A DNA stretch of 5,623 bases from positions 1 to 5,623 of the forward strand of contig CASFSH010000230.1 in the NCBI GenBank assembly GCA_949297205.1, given 5' to 3'. The notes below the pieces were generated by a model, which worked only from the letters and a program-made list of their open reading frames with translations, ran no database searches and was not told the origin of the DNA. This document shows, in pieces, positions 1 through 5,623 of the stretch. Numbering within the stretch: position 1 is the first letter of the stretch; the number at the start of each line of letters is the position of its first letter. Source of the stretch: an uncultured Bacillota bacterium (GTDB lineage Bacteria > Bacillota > Clostridia > UBA1381). Made by a program: the position numbers and the translations under genes.

Positions 1-233
1 GTGAAATTTTATTTTCACAAAAAGACAAAAAAATAATTGACAGCGTCTTTATAAAGGAAACAGAAAAAATTTCAAACGGCAAACTTAAAATATCGGAGGA
101 TTTCTGTGATATTGACGGAGGATTCATTATCAGATACGGTAAAATAGAGATAAATTGTTCAATTGACGCTATCTTTGAGGACAAATACAATGAATTAACT
201 GATTTGGTCAACAGTATTCTTTCTCAAAAGTAA
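1..233 (+). CDS. atpE (ntpE): V-type ATPase subunit E, C-terminal fragment (5' end outside window)
   Basis: This is the 3' end of the peripheral-stalk subunit E, which with its partner subunit links the A3B3 head to membrane subunit I as a stator. The reading frame has codons starting at base 3 and stays open for 76 codons to TAA at 231-233; no start is in the window, so the gene is cut by the edge. The fragment shows the C-terminal head-binding domain of the family: an ILFSQKDKK stretch, then DIDGGFIIRYGKIEINCSID, where the GGF..R.G.IE.N pattern is the recognisable signature, then a closing helix ending NSILSQK. The next gene is subunit C, 12 bases downstream, in the usual E-C-F-A-B-D order. 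The short fragment gives a confident family call because motif and context agree. Nothing odd is visible. Confidence 0.88.
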   Translation, partial: EILFSQKDKKIIDSVFIKETEKISNGKLKISEDFCDIDGGFIIRYGKIEINCSIDAIFEDKYNELTDLVNSILSQK

Positions 234-240
234 AGAGGTG
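234..240 (+). promoter_or_regulatory. Ribosome binding site of subunit C gene
   Basis: AGAGGTG lies immediately after the subunit E stop codon and five bases before the ATG at 246. It fixes the subunit C start, and its closeness to the E stop favours translational coupling within one transcript. Confidence 0.75.
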
Positions 241-245
241 ATTTC

Positions 246-1214
246 ATGAAAGATACAGAATACACTTATGCAGTTGCATATATGAAAACTCTTGAAAACA
301 AAATGTTATCACAAAACGATATTGAAACACTTCTTTCGGCGGAAAACGAAGAATCCTGCAAAAAAATTTTGATTGAAAAAGGTTACGGTTCAAATCTCTC
401 AGGCAATGAAACAGCCGATGAAATTCTTACAAGTGAATTTGAAAAAATATGGACAGAAGCAAAAAATGTTTGTCCCGACGGCGCTCCTTTGGATTTATTA
501 CTCTATCAGAATGACTTTCATAACCTGAAAACAATTCTGAAAGCGTCGGTTATGAATGTTGATTGGCATGACATGATATTAAAACCATGTATTGCTGACC
601 CCGAAGATATTGAAAATGCAATAAAAAATGTCTTTTTTGATGATCTTCCTCAATTTATCAGAGAACAGGCAAAAGAGGCTTACAAACTTATAACCTCCGT
701 AAATGACGGTCAGATTGTTGAAGTATACCTTGACAAGGCATACTGGGAACTTATATCACAAAAAGCAAATACTGAAAAAAATGATTTTCTGATTGAATGG
801 GTTTATCTGAACACCGCCATTGCCGATTTTAAAATTGCATTGCGTTCAGTGGGAAAAAGCAAAGAATTTATTAAAGATGCCTTAATCAGAACTGATAATT
901 TTAATCCCGATAAACTTTATCAGGCAGCGCAAACCGGTACTCAGGCTGTTATTGATTCAATATCGTCATATGGTTTCACCGATGCCGCCGACTCTCTTAA
1001 AATATCATTTTCAGCTTTTGAAAAATGGTGTGATAACAAAAAAATGCAGCATATTAAAAAAGCAAAGCTCAAAAGTTTCGGTTTTGAACCGATACTGGGT
1101 TTTCTTATAGGGAAAGAATATGAGCTTCAGACAGTAAGAATAATATTATCAGGAAAGGTTAACCACATCCCCATACAAATTATAAAAGAAAGGCTGCGTG
1201 ATCTATATGTATAA
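246..1214 (+). CDS. atpC (ntpC): V-type ATPase subunit C (rotor/c-ring adapter, V-ATPase d homologue)
   Basis: Subunit C is the funnel-shaped protein that seats the central stalk (D and F) on the membrane c ring; it acts at the cytoplasmic face of the membrane. The 322-residue length is normal for the bacterial family (roughly 320-360). The N-terminus has the family pattern of Y-A-V-A-Y-MKTLE..ML followed by an LLSAENEES..IL..KGYG segment (about residues 8-48). The rest is largely helical, in keeping with the fold, and the C-terminal part has the G-x-EP-I-GFLIGKE-EL-TVRIILSGK block (about 278-306) followed by an I..ERLRDLYV end, which is highly characteristic. There is no signal peptide or membrane segment. 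The ATG at 246 has a good Shine-Dalgarno sequence five bases upstream. The stop overlaps the start of subunit F. The gene looks intact. Confidence 0.93.
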   Translation: MKDTEYTYAVAYMKTLENKMLSQNDIETLLSAENEESCKKILIEKGYGSNLSGNETADEILTSEFEKIWTEAKNVCPDGAPLDLLLYQNDFHNLKTILKASVMNVDWHDMILKPCIADPEDIENAIKNVFFDDLPQFIREQAKEAYKLITSVNDGQIVEVYLDKAYWELISQKANTEKNDFLIEWVYLNTAIADFKIALRSVGKSKEFIKDALIRTDNFNPDKLYQAAQTGTQAVIDSISSYGFTDAADSLKISFSAFEKWCDNKKMQHIKKAKLKSFGFEPILGFLIGKEYELQTVRIILSGKVNHIPIQIIKERLRDLYV

Positions 1215-1530
1215 AATAGGCGTAATTGGCGACTATGACAGTATTTGCGGCTTTTCCGCACTGGGACTTGATACTTTTCCTGTAAAAAACATTGATGAAG
1301 CTGAGGAAATTCTTAAAAAGCTGTCCGAATCACAGTACGGAATTATATACATTACAGAATATTACATTGAAAAAATGCCGAAATTATTTGAAAAATACAA
1401 ACAACAGCCTCTTCCTGCCATTATACCAATACCTTCAACTCAGGGAGCGGCAGGGTTCGGCATAAATAATGTCAAGAAATATGTTGAACAGGCAGTAGGT
1501 TCAGATATAATTTTTAATGACAATAACTGA
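1207..1530 (+). CDS. atpF (ntpG): V-type ATPase subunit F (central stalk)
   Basis: Subunit F is a small Rossmann-like protein bound to the side of axle subunit D in the rotor. I use the ATG at 1207, giving 107 residues, because the family begins M-Y-K-I-x-V-IGD-DS--GF-ALG and this start matches it exactly. A GTG at 1198 would add three residues (MIY) and overlap subunit C by 17 bases rather than 8; the AAAGG at 1189-1193 is better spaced for GTG (4 bases) than for ATG (13 bases), so that choice remains open. Visible features are IGVIGDYDSICGFSALGL at the N-terminus, a YGIIYITE strand near residue 45, and the PAIIPIPSTQG..GFGINNVKKYVEQAVGSDI C-terminal region typical of the family. The 8-base overlap with subunit C suggests coupled translation. 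Note the naming: in Enterococcus hirae this subunit is NtpG, while NtpF is a different stalk protein. Confidence 0.9.
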   Translation: MYKIGVIGDYDSICGFSALGLDTFPVKNIDEAEEILKKLSESQYGIIYITEYYIEKMPKLFEKYKQQPLPAIIPIPSTQGAAGFGINNVKKYVEQAVGSDIIFNDNN

Positions 1531-1548
1531 TGTCTTAGCTTGTTCTGG

Positions 1549-1554
1549 AAAGGA
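1549..1554 (+). promoter_or_regulatory. Ribosome binding site of subunit A gene
   Basis: AAAGGA, within GGAAAGGAA, lies nine bases before the ATG at 1564 in the 33-base gap after subunit F. It supports the chosen start of subunit A. Confidence 0.75.
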
Positions 1555-1563
1555 ATACGATAA

Positions 1564-3339
1564 ATGGAAAGTAAAGGTATAATCAGAAAGGTATCAGGAC
1601 CGTTGGTTATCGCATCGGATATGTATGATGCCAATATGTATGACGTTGTTAAAGTAAGTAAATACGGTCTGATAGGCGAAATAATTGAAATGCACAACGA
1701 TCTTGCCTCCATACAGGTTTATGAAGAAACATCAGGTCTGGGCCCCGGTGAAGAAGTTATTTCAACAGGTGCGCCTTTGAGCGTCGAACTTGGTCCCGGT
1801 CTTATTAAAAGCATTTACGACGGTATACAAAGACCTCTTGACGCAATTATGGAAAAAGCAGGTACAAATCTTCAAAGAGGTGTAAGCGTTCCGTCTTTAA
1901 ACAGAGAGAAAAAATGGGATTTTAAACCTGTATTATCCCCCGGCACAAAAGTTTCCGGCGGTATGATTCTCGGTACTGTTACCGAAACAGATATAGTTGA
2001 ACATAAAATAATGGTTCCTCCCAGAGTTGAGGGTGAACTTATTGAATTGAATGCCGGCTCCTTTACAGTAACAGATTGTATAGGTAAAATAAAGGACAAA
2101 AACGGCAAAATAACAGAATTACAGCTAATGCAGAAATGGCCTGTTCGTGTTGGCAGACCATATAAAGAAAAACTATCCCCCGATATTCCTCTTGTAACAG
2201 GTCAGAGAGTTATAGATACACTCTTTCCTATCGCAAAAGGTGGTGTGGGTACTGTTCCGGGACCTTTCGGAAGCGGAAAAACGGTCGTACAGCACCAGCT
2301 TGCAAAATGGGCGGATGCTGATATTGTTGTATATATCGGCTGCGGAGAACGCGGAAATGAGATGACTGACGTTTTAAATGAATTTCCCGAAATAAAAGAC
2401 CCAAGAACAGGTAAAACTTTGATGGAAAGAACCGTTCTTATTGCCAACACATCGGATATGCCTGTTGCAGCACGTGAGGCATCAATTTACACCGGTATTA
2501 CAATAGCTGAATATTTCAGAGATATGGGATACAGTGTCGTTTTGCTTGCAGACTCAACCTCACGTTGGGCAGAAGCCTTAAGAGAAATGAGCGGACGACT
2601 TGAGGAAATGCCCGGTGAAGAAGGGTATCCCGCATATCTCGGAAGCCGTCTTGCAGGGTTTTATGAAAGAGCCGGACGTGTGGTTTCAATCGGCGACGAC
2701 AACAGAATTGGGGCTTTGAGTATCGTAGGTGCGGTATCACCTCAGGGCGGTGATATTTCAGAACCGGTATCTCAGGCAACTTTAAGAATTGTAAAGGTGT
2801 TCTGGAATCTTGATTCCTCCCTTGCCTACCGCCGCCACTTTCCTGCCGTAAACTGGTTAAAAAGTTATTCATTATATCTTGATATGATGGAGGATTACTA
2901 CTCTCAAAAAGTCAGTCCCGACTGGATGCCTTTAAGAAACAGAATTATGGTTTTGTTGCAGGAAGAAGCGGAACTTGATGAAATTGTTAAACTTGTCGGA
3001 ATGGACGCTTTAAATGCCCACGACAGACTTAAACTCGAATCCGCACGTTCTATTCGTGAAGACTATCTTCATCAGGACGCATTTCACGAGGTTGACACCT
3101 ATTCTTCTCTTGACAAGCAATGCATTATGATGAGGCTCGTTCTTGATTACTATGACATGACAACAAAAGCTGTAGAAAACGGTGCAAACCTTCAAAAACT
3201 CATTGATATACCGGTAAGAGAACGTATAGGACGTATCAAATATGTTCCTGAAAACAAGGTTAAAGATGAATACGATGATATATTAAAAGAATTAGAAAAT
3301 CAGGTAAACGAGGTGATAAAAAATTCAGATGAGGACTGA
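1564..3339 (+). CDS. atpA (ntpA): V-type ATPase catalytic subunit A
   Basis: This is the catalytic ATPase subunit; three copies alternate with three B subunits in the cytoplasmic V1 head and bind and turn over ATP. The 591-residue length is standard. The protein opens with a beta-barrel domain (about 1-75; G-I-I-R-K-V-S-G-P-L-V) followed by the A-specific insertion or bulge domain (about 115-190, including the V..PP.VEGE segment) that separates V-type A from F1-beta. Walker A is GPFGSGKT at 233-240, with catalytic Lys239 and Thr240. GCGERGNEM follows, with the catalytic Glu at 262. Walker B is VVLLAD, ending at Asp330, followed by STSRWAEALRE. The ATPase alpha/beta signature PAVNWLKSYS is at 427-436. 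A helical C-terminal domain completes it. All key residues are present, so the enzyme should be active. The ATG at 1564 has a good ribosome binding site. Subunit B starts 43 bases after its stop. Confidence 0.98.
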   Translation: MESKGIIRKVSGPLVIASDMYDANMYDVVKVSKYGLIGEIIEMHNDLASIQVYEETSGLGPGEEVISTGAPLSVELGPGLIKSIYDGIQRPLDAIMEKAGTNLQRGVSVPSLNREKKWDFKPVLSPGTKVSGGMILGTVTETDIVEHKIMVPPRVEGELIELNAGSFTVTDCIGKIKDKNGKITELQLMQKWPVRVGRPYKEKLSPDIPLVTGQRVIDTLFPIAKGGVGTVPGPFGSGKTVVQHQLAKWADADIVVYIGCGERGNEMTDVLNEFPEIKDPRTGKTLMERTVLIANTSDMPVAAREASIYTGITIAEYFRDMGYSVVLLADSTSRWAEALREMSGRLEEMPGEEGYPAYLGSRLAGFYERAGRVVSIGDDNRIGALSIVGAVSPQGGDISEPVSQATLRIVKVFWNLDSSLAYRRHFPAVNWLKSYSLYLDMMEDYYSQKVSPDWMPLRNRIMVLLQEEAELDEIVKLVGMDALNAHDRLKLESARSIREDYLHQDAFHEVDTYSSLDKQCIMMRLVLDYYDMTTKAVENGANLQKLIDIPVRERIGRIKYVPENKVKDEYDDILKELENQVNEVIKNSDED

Positions 3340-3366
3340 TATTTTTTGTCAATCATATCAATTATG

Positions 3367-3372
3367 AAAGGA
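3367..3372 (+). promoter_or_regulatory. Ribosome binding site of subunit B gene
   Basis: AAAGGA lies ten bases before the ATG at 3383, in the 43-base gap between A and B, the largest intergenic gap inside the operon. No promoter-like or terminator-like structure is convincing in that gap, so A and B appear to be cotranscribed. Confidence 0.7.
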
Positions 3373-3382
3373 ATGATTACAG

Positions 3383-4753
3383 ATGCCTAAAGAGTATCGT
3401 ACAATACAAGAAGTTGCAGGTCCTCTTATGCTTATAAAAGATGTTGAAGGAGTAACTTACAACGAACTTGGTGAAATAGAACTGGCAAGCGGTGAAAGAC
3501 GACGCTGCCGTGTGCTTGAAATTAACGGTACCGACGCACTTGTACAACTTTTTGAAAACAGTGCCGGTATCAATCTTTCAAATTCAAAAGTCCGTTTTCT
3601 CGGTCATGGCATAGAACTTGGAGTTTCTGAGGATATGCTCGGACGTGTTTTTGACGGTCTTGGTCATGCAAAGGACTCAAAAGTTGAAATAATACCTGAA
3701 AAAAGAATGGATATTAACGGTGTTCCCATGAATCCTGCCGCAAGAAATTATCCTGAGGAGTTTATTCAGACAGGAGTTTCTGCAATTGATGGTCTTAACA
3801 CTCTTGTAAGAGGTCAAAAACTTCCTATTTTCTCAGGTTCCGGTCTTCCCCATGCCAACCTTGCCGCACAAATAGCAAGACAGGCAAAGGTGCTCGGAAC
3901 AAACGAAAAATTTGCGGTTGTCTTTGCCGCAATAGGTATTACATTTGAAGAAGCAAATTTCTTTATTACAGATTTTAAAAAGACAGGTGCTATGGAAAGA
4001 ACAGTTCTTTTTATAAATCTTGCAAACGATCCGGCAATCGAACGTATTGCAACTCCGAGAATGGCTCTTACTGCCGCAGAATACCTTGCTTTTGACAAGG
4101 GTATGCACGTTCTTGTTATAATGACCGACATAACAAACTATGCAGACGCCCTGAGAGAAGTTTCTGCCGCAAGAAAAGAAGTTCCCGGAAGACGCGGATA
4201 CCCCGGATATATGTACACCGACCTTGCAACTCTTTATGAACGTGCAGGAAGATTAAAAGGAAAAGACGGATCAATTACACTTATCCCAATATTAACAATG
4301 CCTGAAGACGACAAAACTCACCCTATCCCCGACCTTACAGGATATATTACAGAGGGACAGATAATTTTAAGCCGTGAATTATACAGAAAAAACATTGCTC
4401 CTCCGATTGACGTTTTACCGTCTTTGTCAAGATTAAAAGACAAGGGTATCGGAAAAGGAAAAACAAGAGAGGATCATGCAAACACCATGAACCAGTTATT
4501 TGCCGCCTATGCAAGGGGAAAGGAAGCAAAAGAACTTATGGTTATTCTCGGTGAAGCTGCACTGTCCGATGTAGATAAGTTATATGCAAAGTTTGCCGAT
4601 GAATTTGAAAAGCAATATGTATCACAGGGGTATAACAACAACAGAACAATTGAGGAAACTCTGTCTATAGGCTGGAAACTTTTATCTATTCTTCCCCGTT
4701 CCGAATTAAAGCGTATCAAGGATGAGTATTTGGATCTCTACTACGGTAAGTGA
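3383..4753 (+). CDS. atpB (ntpB): V-type ATPase non-catalytic subunit B
   Basis: Subunit B alternates with A in the V1 head and completes each catalytic site from the neighbouring side. The 456-residue length is typical. An N-terminal beta-barrel (about 1-75; Y-R-T-I-Q-E-V-A-G-P-L) leads to the nucleotide-fold domain. At the Walker A position it has SGSGLPHAN (151-159), with no GKT, the normal degenerate form of V-type B and the clearest distinction from subunit A. The TMP-DDKTHPIPDLTGYITEGQI block and the signature PIDVLPSLS (341-349) follow, with Arg350 immediately after; by family knowledge this is the arginine finger reaching into the A active site. A helical C-terminal domain ends in R.KDEYLDLYYGK. 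The start at 3383 is fixed by AAAGGA upstream and by the conserved N-terminus. The TGA stop at 4751-4753 overlaps the ribosome binding site of subunit D. The gene appears intact. Confidence 0.98.
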   Translation: MPKEYRTIQEVAGPLMLIKDVEGVTYNELGEIELASGERRRCRVLEINGTDALVQLFENSAGINLSNSKVRFLGHGIELGVSEDMLGRVFDGLGHAKDSKVEIIPEKRMDINGVPMNPAARNYPEEFIQTGVSAIDGLNTLVRGQKLPIFSGSGLPHANLAAQIARQAKVLGTNEKFAVVFAAIGITFEEANFFITDFKKTGAMERTVLFINLANDPAIERIATPRMALTAAEYLAFDKGMHVLVIMTDITNYADALREVSAARKEVPGRRGYPGYMYTDLATLYERAGRLKGKDGSITLIPILTMPEDDKTHPIPDLTGYITEGQIILSRELYRKNIAPPIDVLPSLSRLKDKGIGKGKTREDHANTMNQLFAAYARGKEAKELMVILGEAALSDVDKLYAKFADEFEKQYVSQGYNNNRTIEETLSIGWKLLSILPRSELKRIKDEYLDLYYGK

Positions 4754-4758
4754 GGTGA
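4752..4758 (+). promoter_or_regulatory. Ribosome binding site of subunit D, overlapping the subunit B stop codon
   Basis: GAGGTGA begins inside the TGA stop of subunit B (4751-4753) and ends six bases before a TTG at 4765. It decides the start of subunit D: the strong site and spacing support TTG initiation even though the codon is weak. Ribosomes finishing B sit on this site, so D translation is probably coupled to B. Confidence 0.75.
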
Positions 4759-4764
4759 CATATC

Positions 4765-5370
4765 TTGGCACAATTAAATGTTAATCCTACCCGTATGGAG
4801 CTTACAAGACTGAAAAAAAGTCTTTCAACCGCACTTCGGGGACACAAATTATTAAAAGACAAACGTGATGAGCTTATGCGTCAGTTTTTGGATATAGTAA
4901 GAGAAAACAAGGTATTAAGAGAAAAAGTAGAAAAACAAATTGCAGAAGCAAACCAATATTTTGCCGTCGCAGGGTCTTTGATGAAACGAGAGGTCCTATC
5001 CTCTGCTCTGCTTATGCCAAAACAGGGCGTTGATTTAAACGTCGGCACAAAAAACATAATGAGCGTAGATATTCCGACCTTTAACGTGAAAACCAAGACA
5101 AATTCTAAAAACGATATTTTCTCTTACGGATATGTTAACACAAGCGGTGATATGGACACAGCAATATCCATATTATCGGAAACTCTTGACGATATGTTAA
5201 AACTTGCCGAATACGAAAAATCGGCACAATTGCTTGCTTCGGAAATTGAGAAAACCAGAAGGCGTGTTAATGCTCTTGAGTATGTTATGATACCTAATTA
5301 TGAGGACACTATCAGATACATCTCAATGAGCTTGACGAAAGCGAAAGAAGCAACACGACAAGGTTATTAA
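4765..5370 (+). CDS. atpD (ntpD): V-type ATPase subunit D (central rotor axle), apparently frameshifted near its 3' end
   Basis: Subunit D is the coiled-coil axle that turns inside the A3B3 head and, with F and C, carries torque to the c ring. The start is TTG at 4765, supported by GAGGTGA six bases upstream and by the family N-terminus (LNVNPTRMELTRLKK, then LRGHKLLKDKRDELMRQF). Residues to about 65 form the first long helix; a middle domain includes KNIMSVDIP; the second long helix starts near 130 and contains EIEKTRRRVNALEYVMIPN. The open frame ends at 201 residues, but homology appears to stop at Met188 (codon 5326-5328): the last 13 residues (SLTKAKEATRQGY) do not resemble the family. 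The expected ending, LDESERSNTTRLLKIKDMM onward, lies in another frame at 5331-5432. One missing base near 5329 (for example ATGAAGCTT becoming ATGAGCTT) would explain this; the restored protein would have about 222 residues. It may be a real mutation or a sequencing error. Confidence 0.93.
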   Translation: MAQLNVNPTRMELTRLKKSLSTALRGHKLLKDKRDELMRQFLDIVRENKVLREKVEKQIAEANQYFAVAGSLMKREVLSSALLMPKQGVDLNVGTKNIMSVDIPTFNVKTKTNSKNDIFSYGYVNTSGDMDTAISILSETLDDMLKLAEYEKSAQLLASEIEKTRRRVNALEYVMIPNYEDTIRYISMSLTKAKEATRQGY

Positions 5371-5432
5371 AAATAAAAGACATGATGGTAGCACAAAACA
5401 TCGAAGAAAAAAAGCAGACAGAACAATATTAA
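5331..5432 (+). pseudogene. atpD 3' remnant: Out-of-frame C-terminal tail of subunit D (displaced by a -1 frame change)
   Basis: Read from CTT at 5331, this frame stays open for 33 codons to TAA at 5430-5432. It begins LDESERSNTTRLLKIKDMMV and ends EEKKQTEQY. From family knowledge, subunit D proteins continue after RRRVNALEY..IP..E.TI.YI.MK with L-E/D-E-x-E-R-...-TRL-K-K--M, for example in Enterococcus hirae NtpD, so this is the natural continuation of the preceding gene. It has no start codon or ribosome binding site of its own at its 5' end, so it is not a separate gene. Its stop lies four bases before the terminator stem, where the end of the operon's last gene would be expected. No further stop or frame break lies within it, which suggests a recent lesion or a sequence error. 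Confidence 0.85.
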
Positions 5433-5436
5433 AAGC

Positions 5437-5481
5437 AAAAGACCGGTACAGGATTGAATTATTTTGTACCGGTCTTTTTTT
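5437..5481 (+). terminator. Rho-independent terminator of the V-ATPase operon
   Basis: A perfect 14-base-pair inverted repeat (AAAAGACCGGTACA at 5437-5450 against TGTACCGGTCTTTT at 5465-5478) encloses a 14-base loop and runs into seven consecutive T residues at 5475-5481. The GC-containing stem followed directly by a T-tract is a classic intrinsic terminator. It lies just after the original stop position of subunit D. It also serves as the apparent insertion target of the intron that starts two bases after the T-tract. Confidence 0.93.
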
Positions 5482-5482
5482 G

Positions 5483-5623
5483 GTGCGCCGAGCATGGTGT
5501 TTAACTTGACGGTGAAAGTCCGTTATGGGGGTACATATCAACCAACCATTAGTGAAGCACAAGCTATCCATCGTGAGGTGGAAGTGGAGGAAGTGTGTAG
5601 CAAAATCTTGGCTCGATGAACAA
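5483..5623 (+). mobile_element. Group II intron, 5' end (probable class C), cut by window edge
   Basis: The sequence begins GTGCGCC, the consensus-type 5' end of bacterial group II introns, and continues with domain I elements resembling group IIC introns: GAGCATGG, then GGTGAAAGTCC (5511-5521) in a small ACGG/CCGT hairpin, a CCATC-GTGA-GGTGG hairpin (5568-5581) closed by a GNRA-type tetraloop, then a GAGGAAG segment and GCAAAA. The order of these pieces parallels the start of the Oceanobacillus iheyensis group IIC intron as I recall it. The fragment is about 47% G+C (67 of 141 bases), richer than the AT-rich operon. Insertion directly after a terminator T-tract, in the direction of transcription, is the known preference of group IIC introns. 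Only 141 bases are visible; a reverse transcriptase/maturase gene and the conserved domain V would be expected downstream but cannot be confirmed here. Confidence 0.82.

Noticed and set aside
1..18. GTGAAA/TTTCAC inverted repeat at the window start
   Set aside because: A six-base-pair AT-rich hairpin inside the coding frame of subunit E, without a T-tract or other context. Likely chance.
37..65. TTGACA at 37-42 as a -35 promoter box within subunit E
   Set aside because: At 17-base spacing the candidate -10 is ACAGAA, and the TATAAA at 50-55 is too close. It lies within coding sequence, so it is probably chance.
151..159. Loss of the Walker A motif in subunit B (residue positions 151-159, encoded from 3833) as a possible defect
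   Set aside because: SGSGLPHAN in place of GxxxxGKT is the normal state of the non-catalytic B subunit in V-type ATPases, so it is not a lesion.
2516..2872. Antisense open frame of 118 codons inside subunit A
   Set aside because: It lies wholly within a highly conserved + strand catalytic gene, and its translation is rich in Arg, His and Pro without a family pattern. The same reasoning excludes the other antisense frames inside A, B and D.
3351..3378. AATCAT/ATGATT inverted repeat around the subunit B ribosome binding site
   Set aside because: The stem is only six AT-rich base pairs with a 16-base loop and cannot form a convincing stable structure. There is no T-tract or other sign of a regulatory element.
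5326..5370. Programmed -1 ribosomal frameshifting as the explanation for the subunit D frame break
   Set aside because: No X-XXY-YYZ slippery heptamer is in register near the break (the sequence is TCAATGAGCTTGACG), and programmed frameshifting is not known to me for subunit D. A one-base deletion or sequence error is simpler. The nearby terminator hairpin is about 100 bases away, too far to act as a stimulator.
5323..5571. Antisense open frame of 82 codons across the D 3' end, the terminator and the intron 5' end
   Set aside because: It crosses three unrelated features with convincing + strand explanations, and its translation has no recognisable domain. It is a chance shadow frame.

Overview
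The window holds most of a bacterial V-type (A/V-type) ATPase operon, all on the + strand, in the order E (3' end only) - C - F - A - B - D. It is followed by a Rho-independent terminator and then by the 5' end of a group II intron that continues past the window edge. The AT-rich sequence, the AAAGGA/GAGGTG ribosome binding sites and the E-C-F-A-B-D order point to a low-GC Firmicute, most likely an anaerobic clostridium-type bacterium. This is an inference; no taxonomic marker is present. The membrane subunits I (a) and K (c ring) normally precede E in such operons and would lie upstream of the window.

Layout: 1-233 is the C-terminal part of subunit E (peripheral stalk). 246-1214 is subunit C (ring-to-rotor adapter). 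1207-1530 is subunit F (central stalk), overlapping C by 8 bases. 1564-3339 is catalytic subunit A, with intact Walker A, catalytic Glu and Walker B. 3383-4753 is the non-catalytic subunit B, with a degenerate P-loop and the arginine finger. From 4765 comes subunit D (rotor axle), starting at TTG with its Shine-Dalgarno sequence overlapping the B stop codon. A strong hairpin plus T-tract at 5437-5481 ends the operon, and a group II intron 5' end (GTGCGCC) begins at 5483. Gaps between genes are short (11-43 bases), so no gene-free stretch over 300 bases exists. No internal promoter is convincing.

Together the genes encode the soluble V1 head (A3B3), the rotor parts (D, F, C) and a stator stalk (E), which couple ATP hydrolysis or synthesis to H+ or Na+ transport. 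The transported ion cannot be decided without subunit K.

Two things stand out. (1) The D gene carries an apparent one-base deletion near position 5329. The open frame ends at 5370 after 13 out-of-frame residues, while the conserved D C-terminus continues in another frame from 5331 to a stop at 5430-5432, just before the terminator. (2) The group II intron sits directly after the terminator T-tract in the same orientation, the insertion habit of bacterial group IIC introns. The rest is an ordinary, well-conserved V-ATPase operon; I see no wholly new system here.
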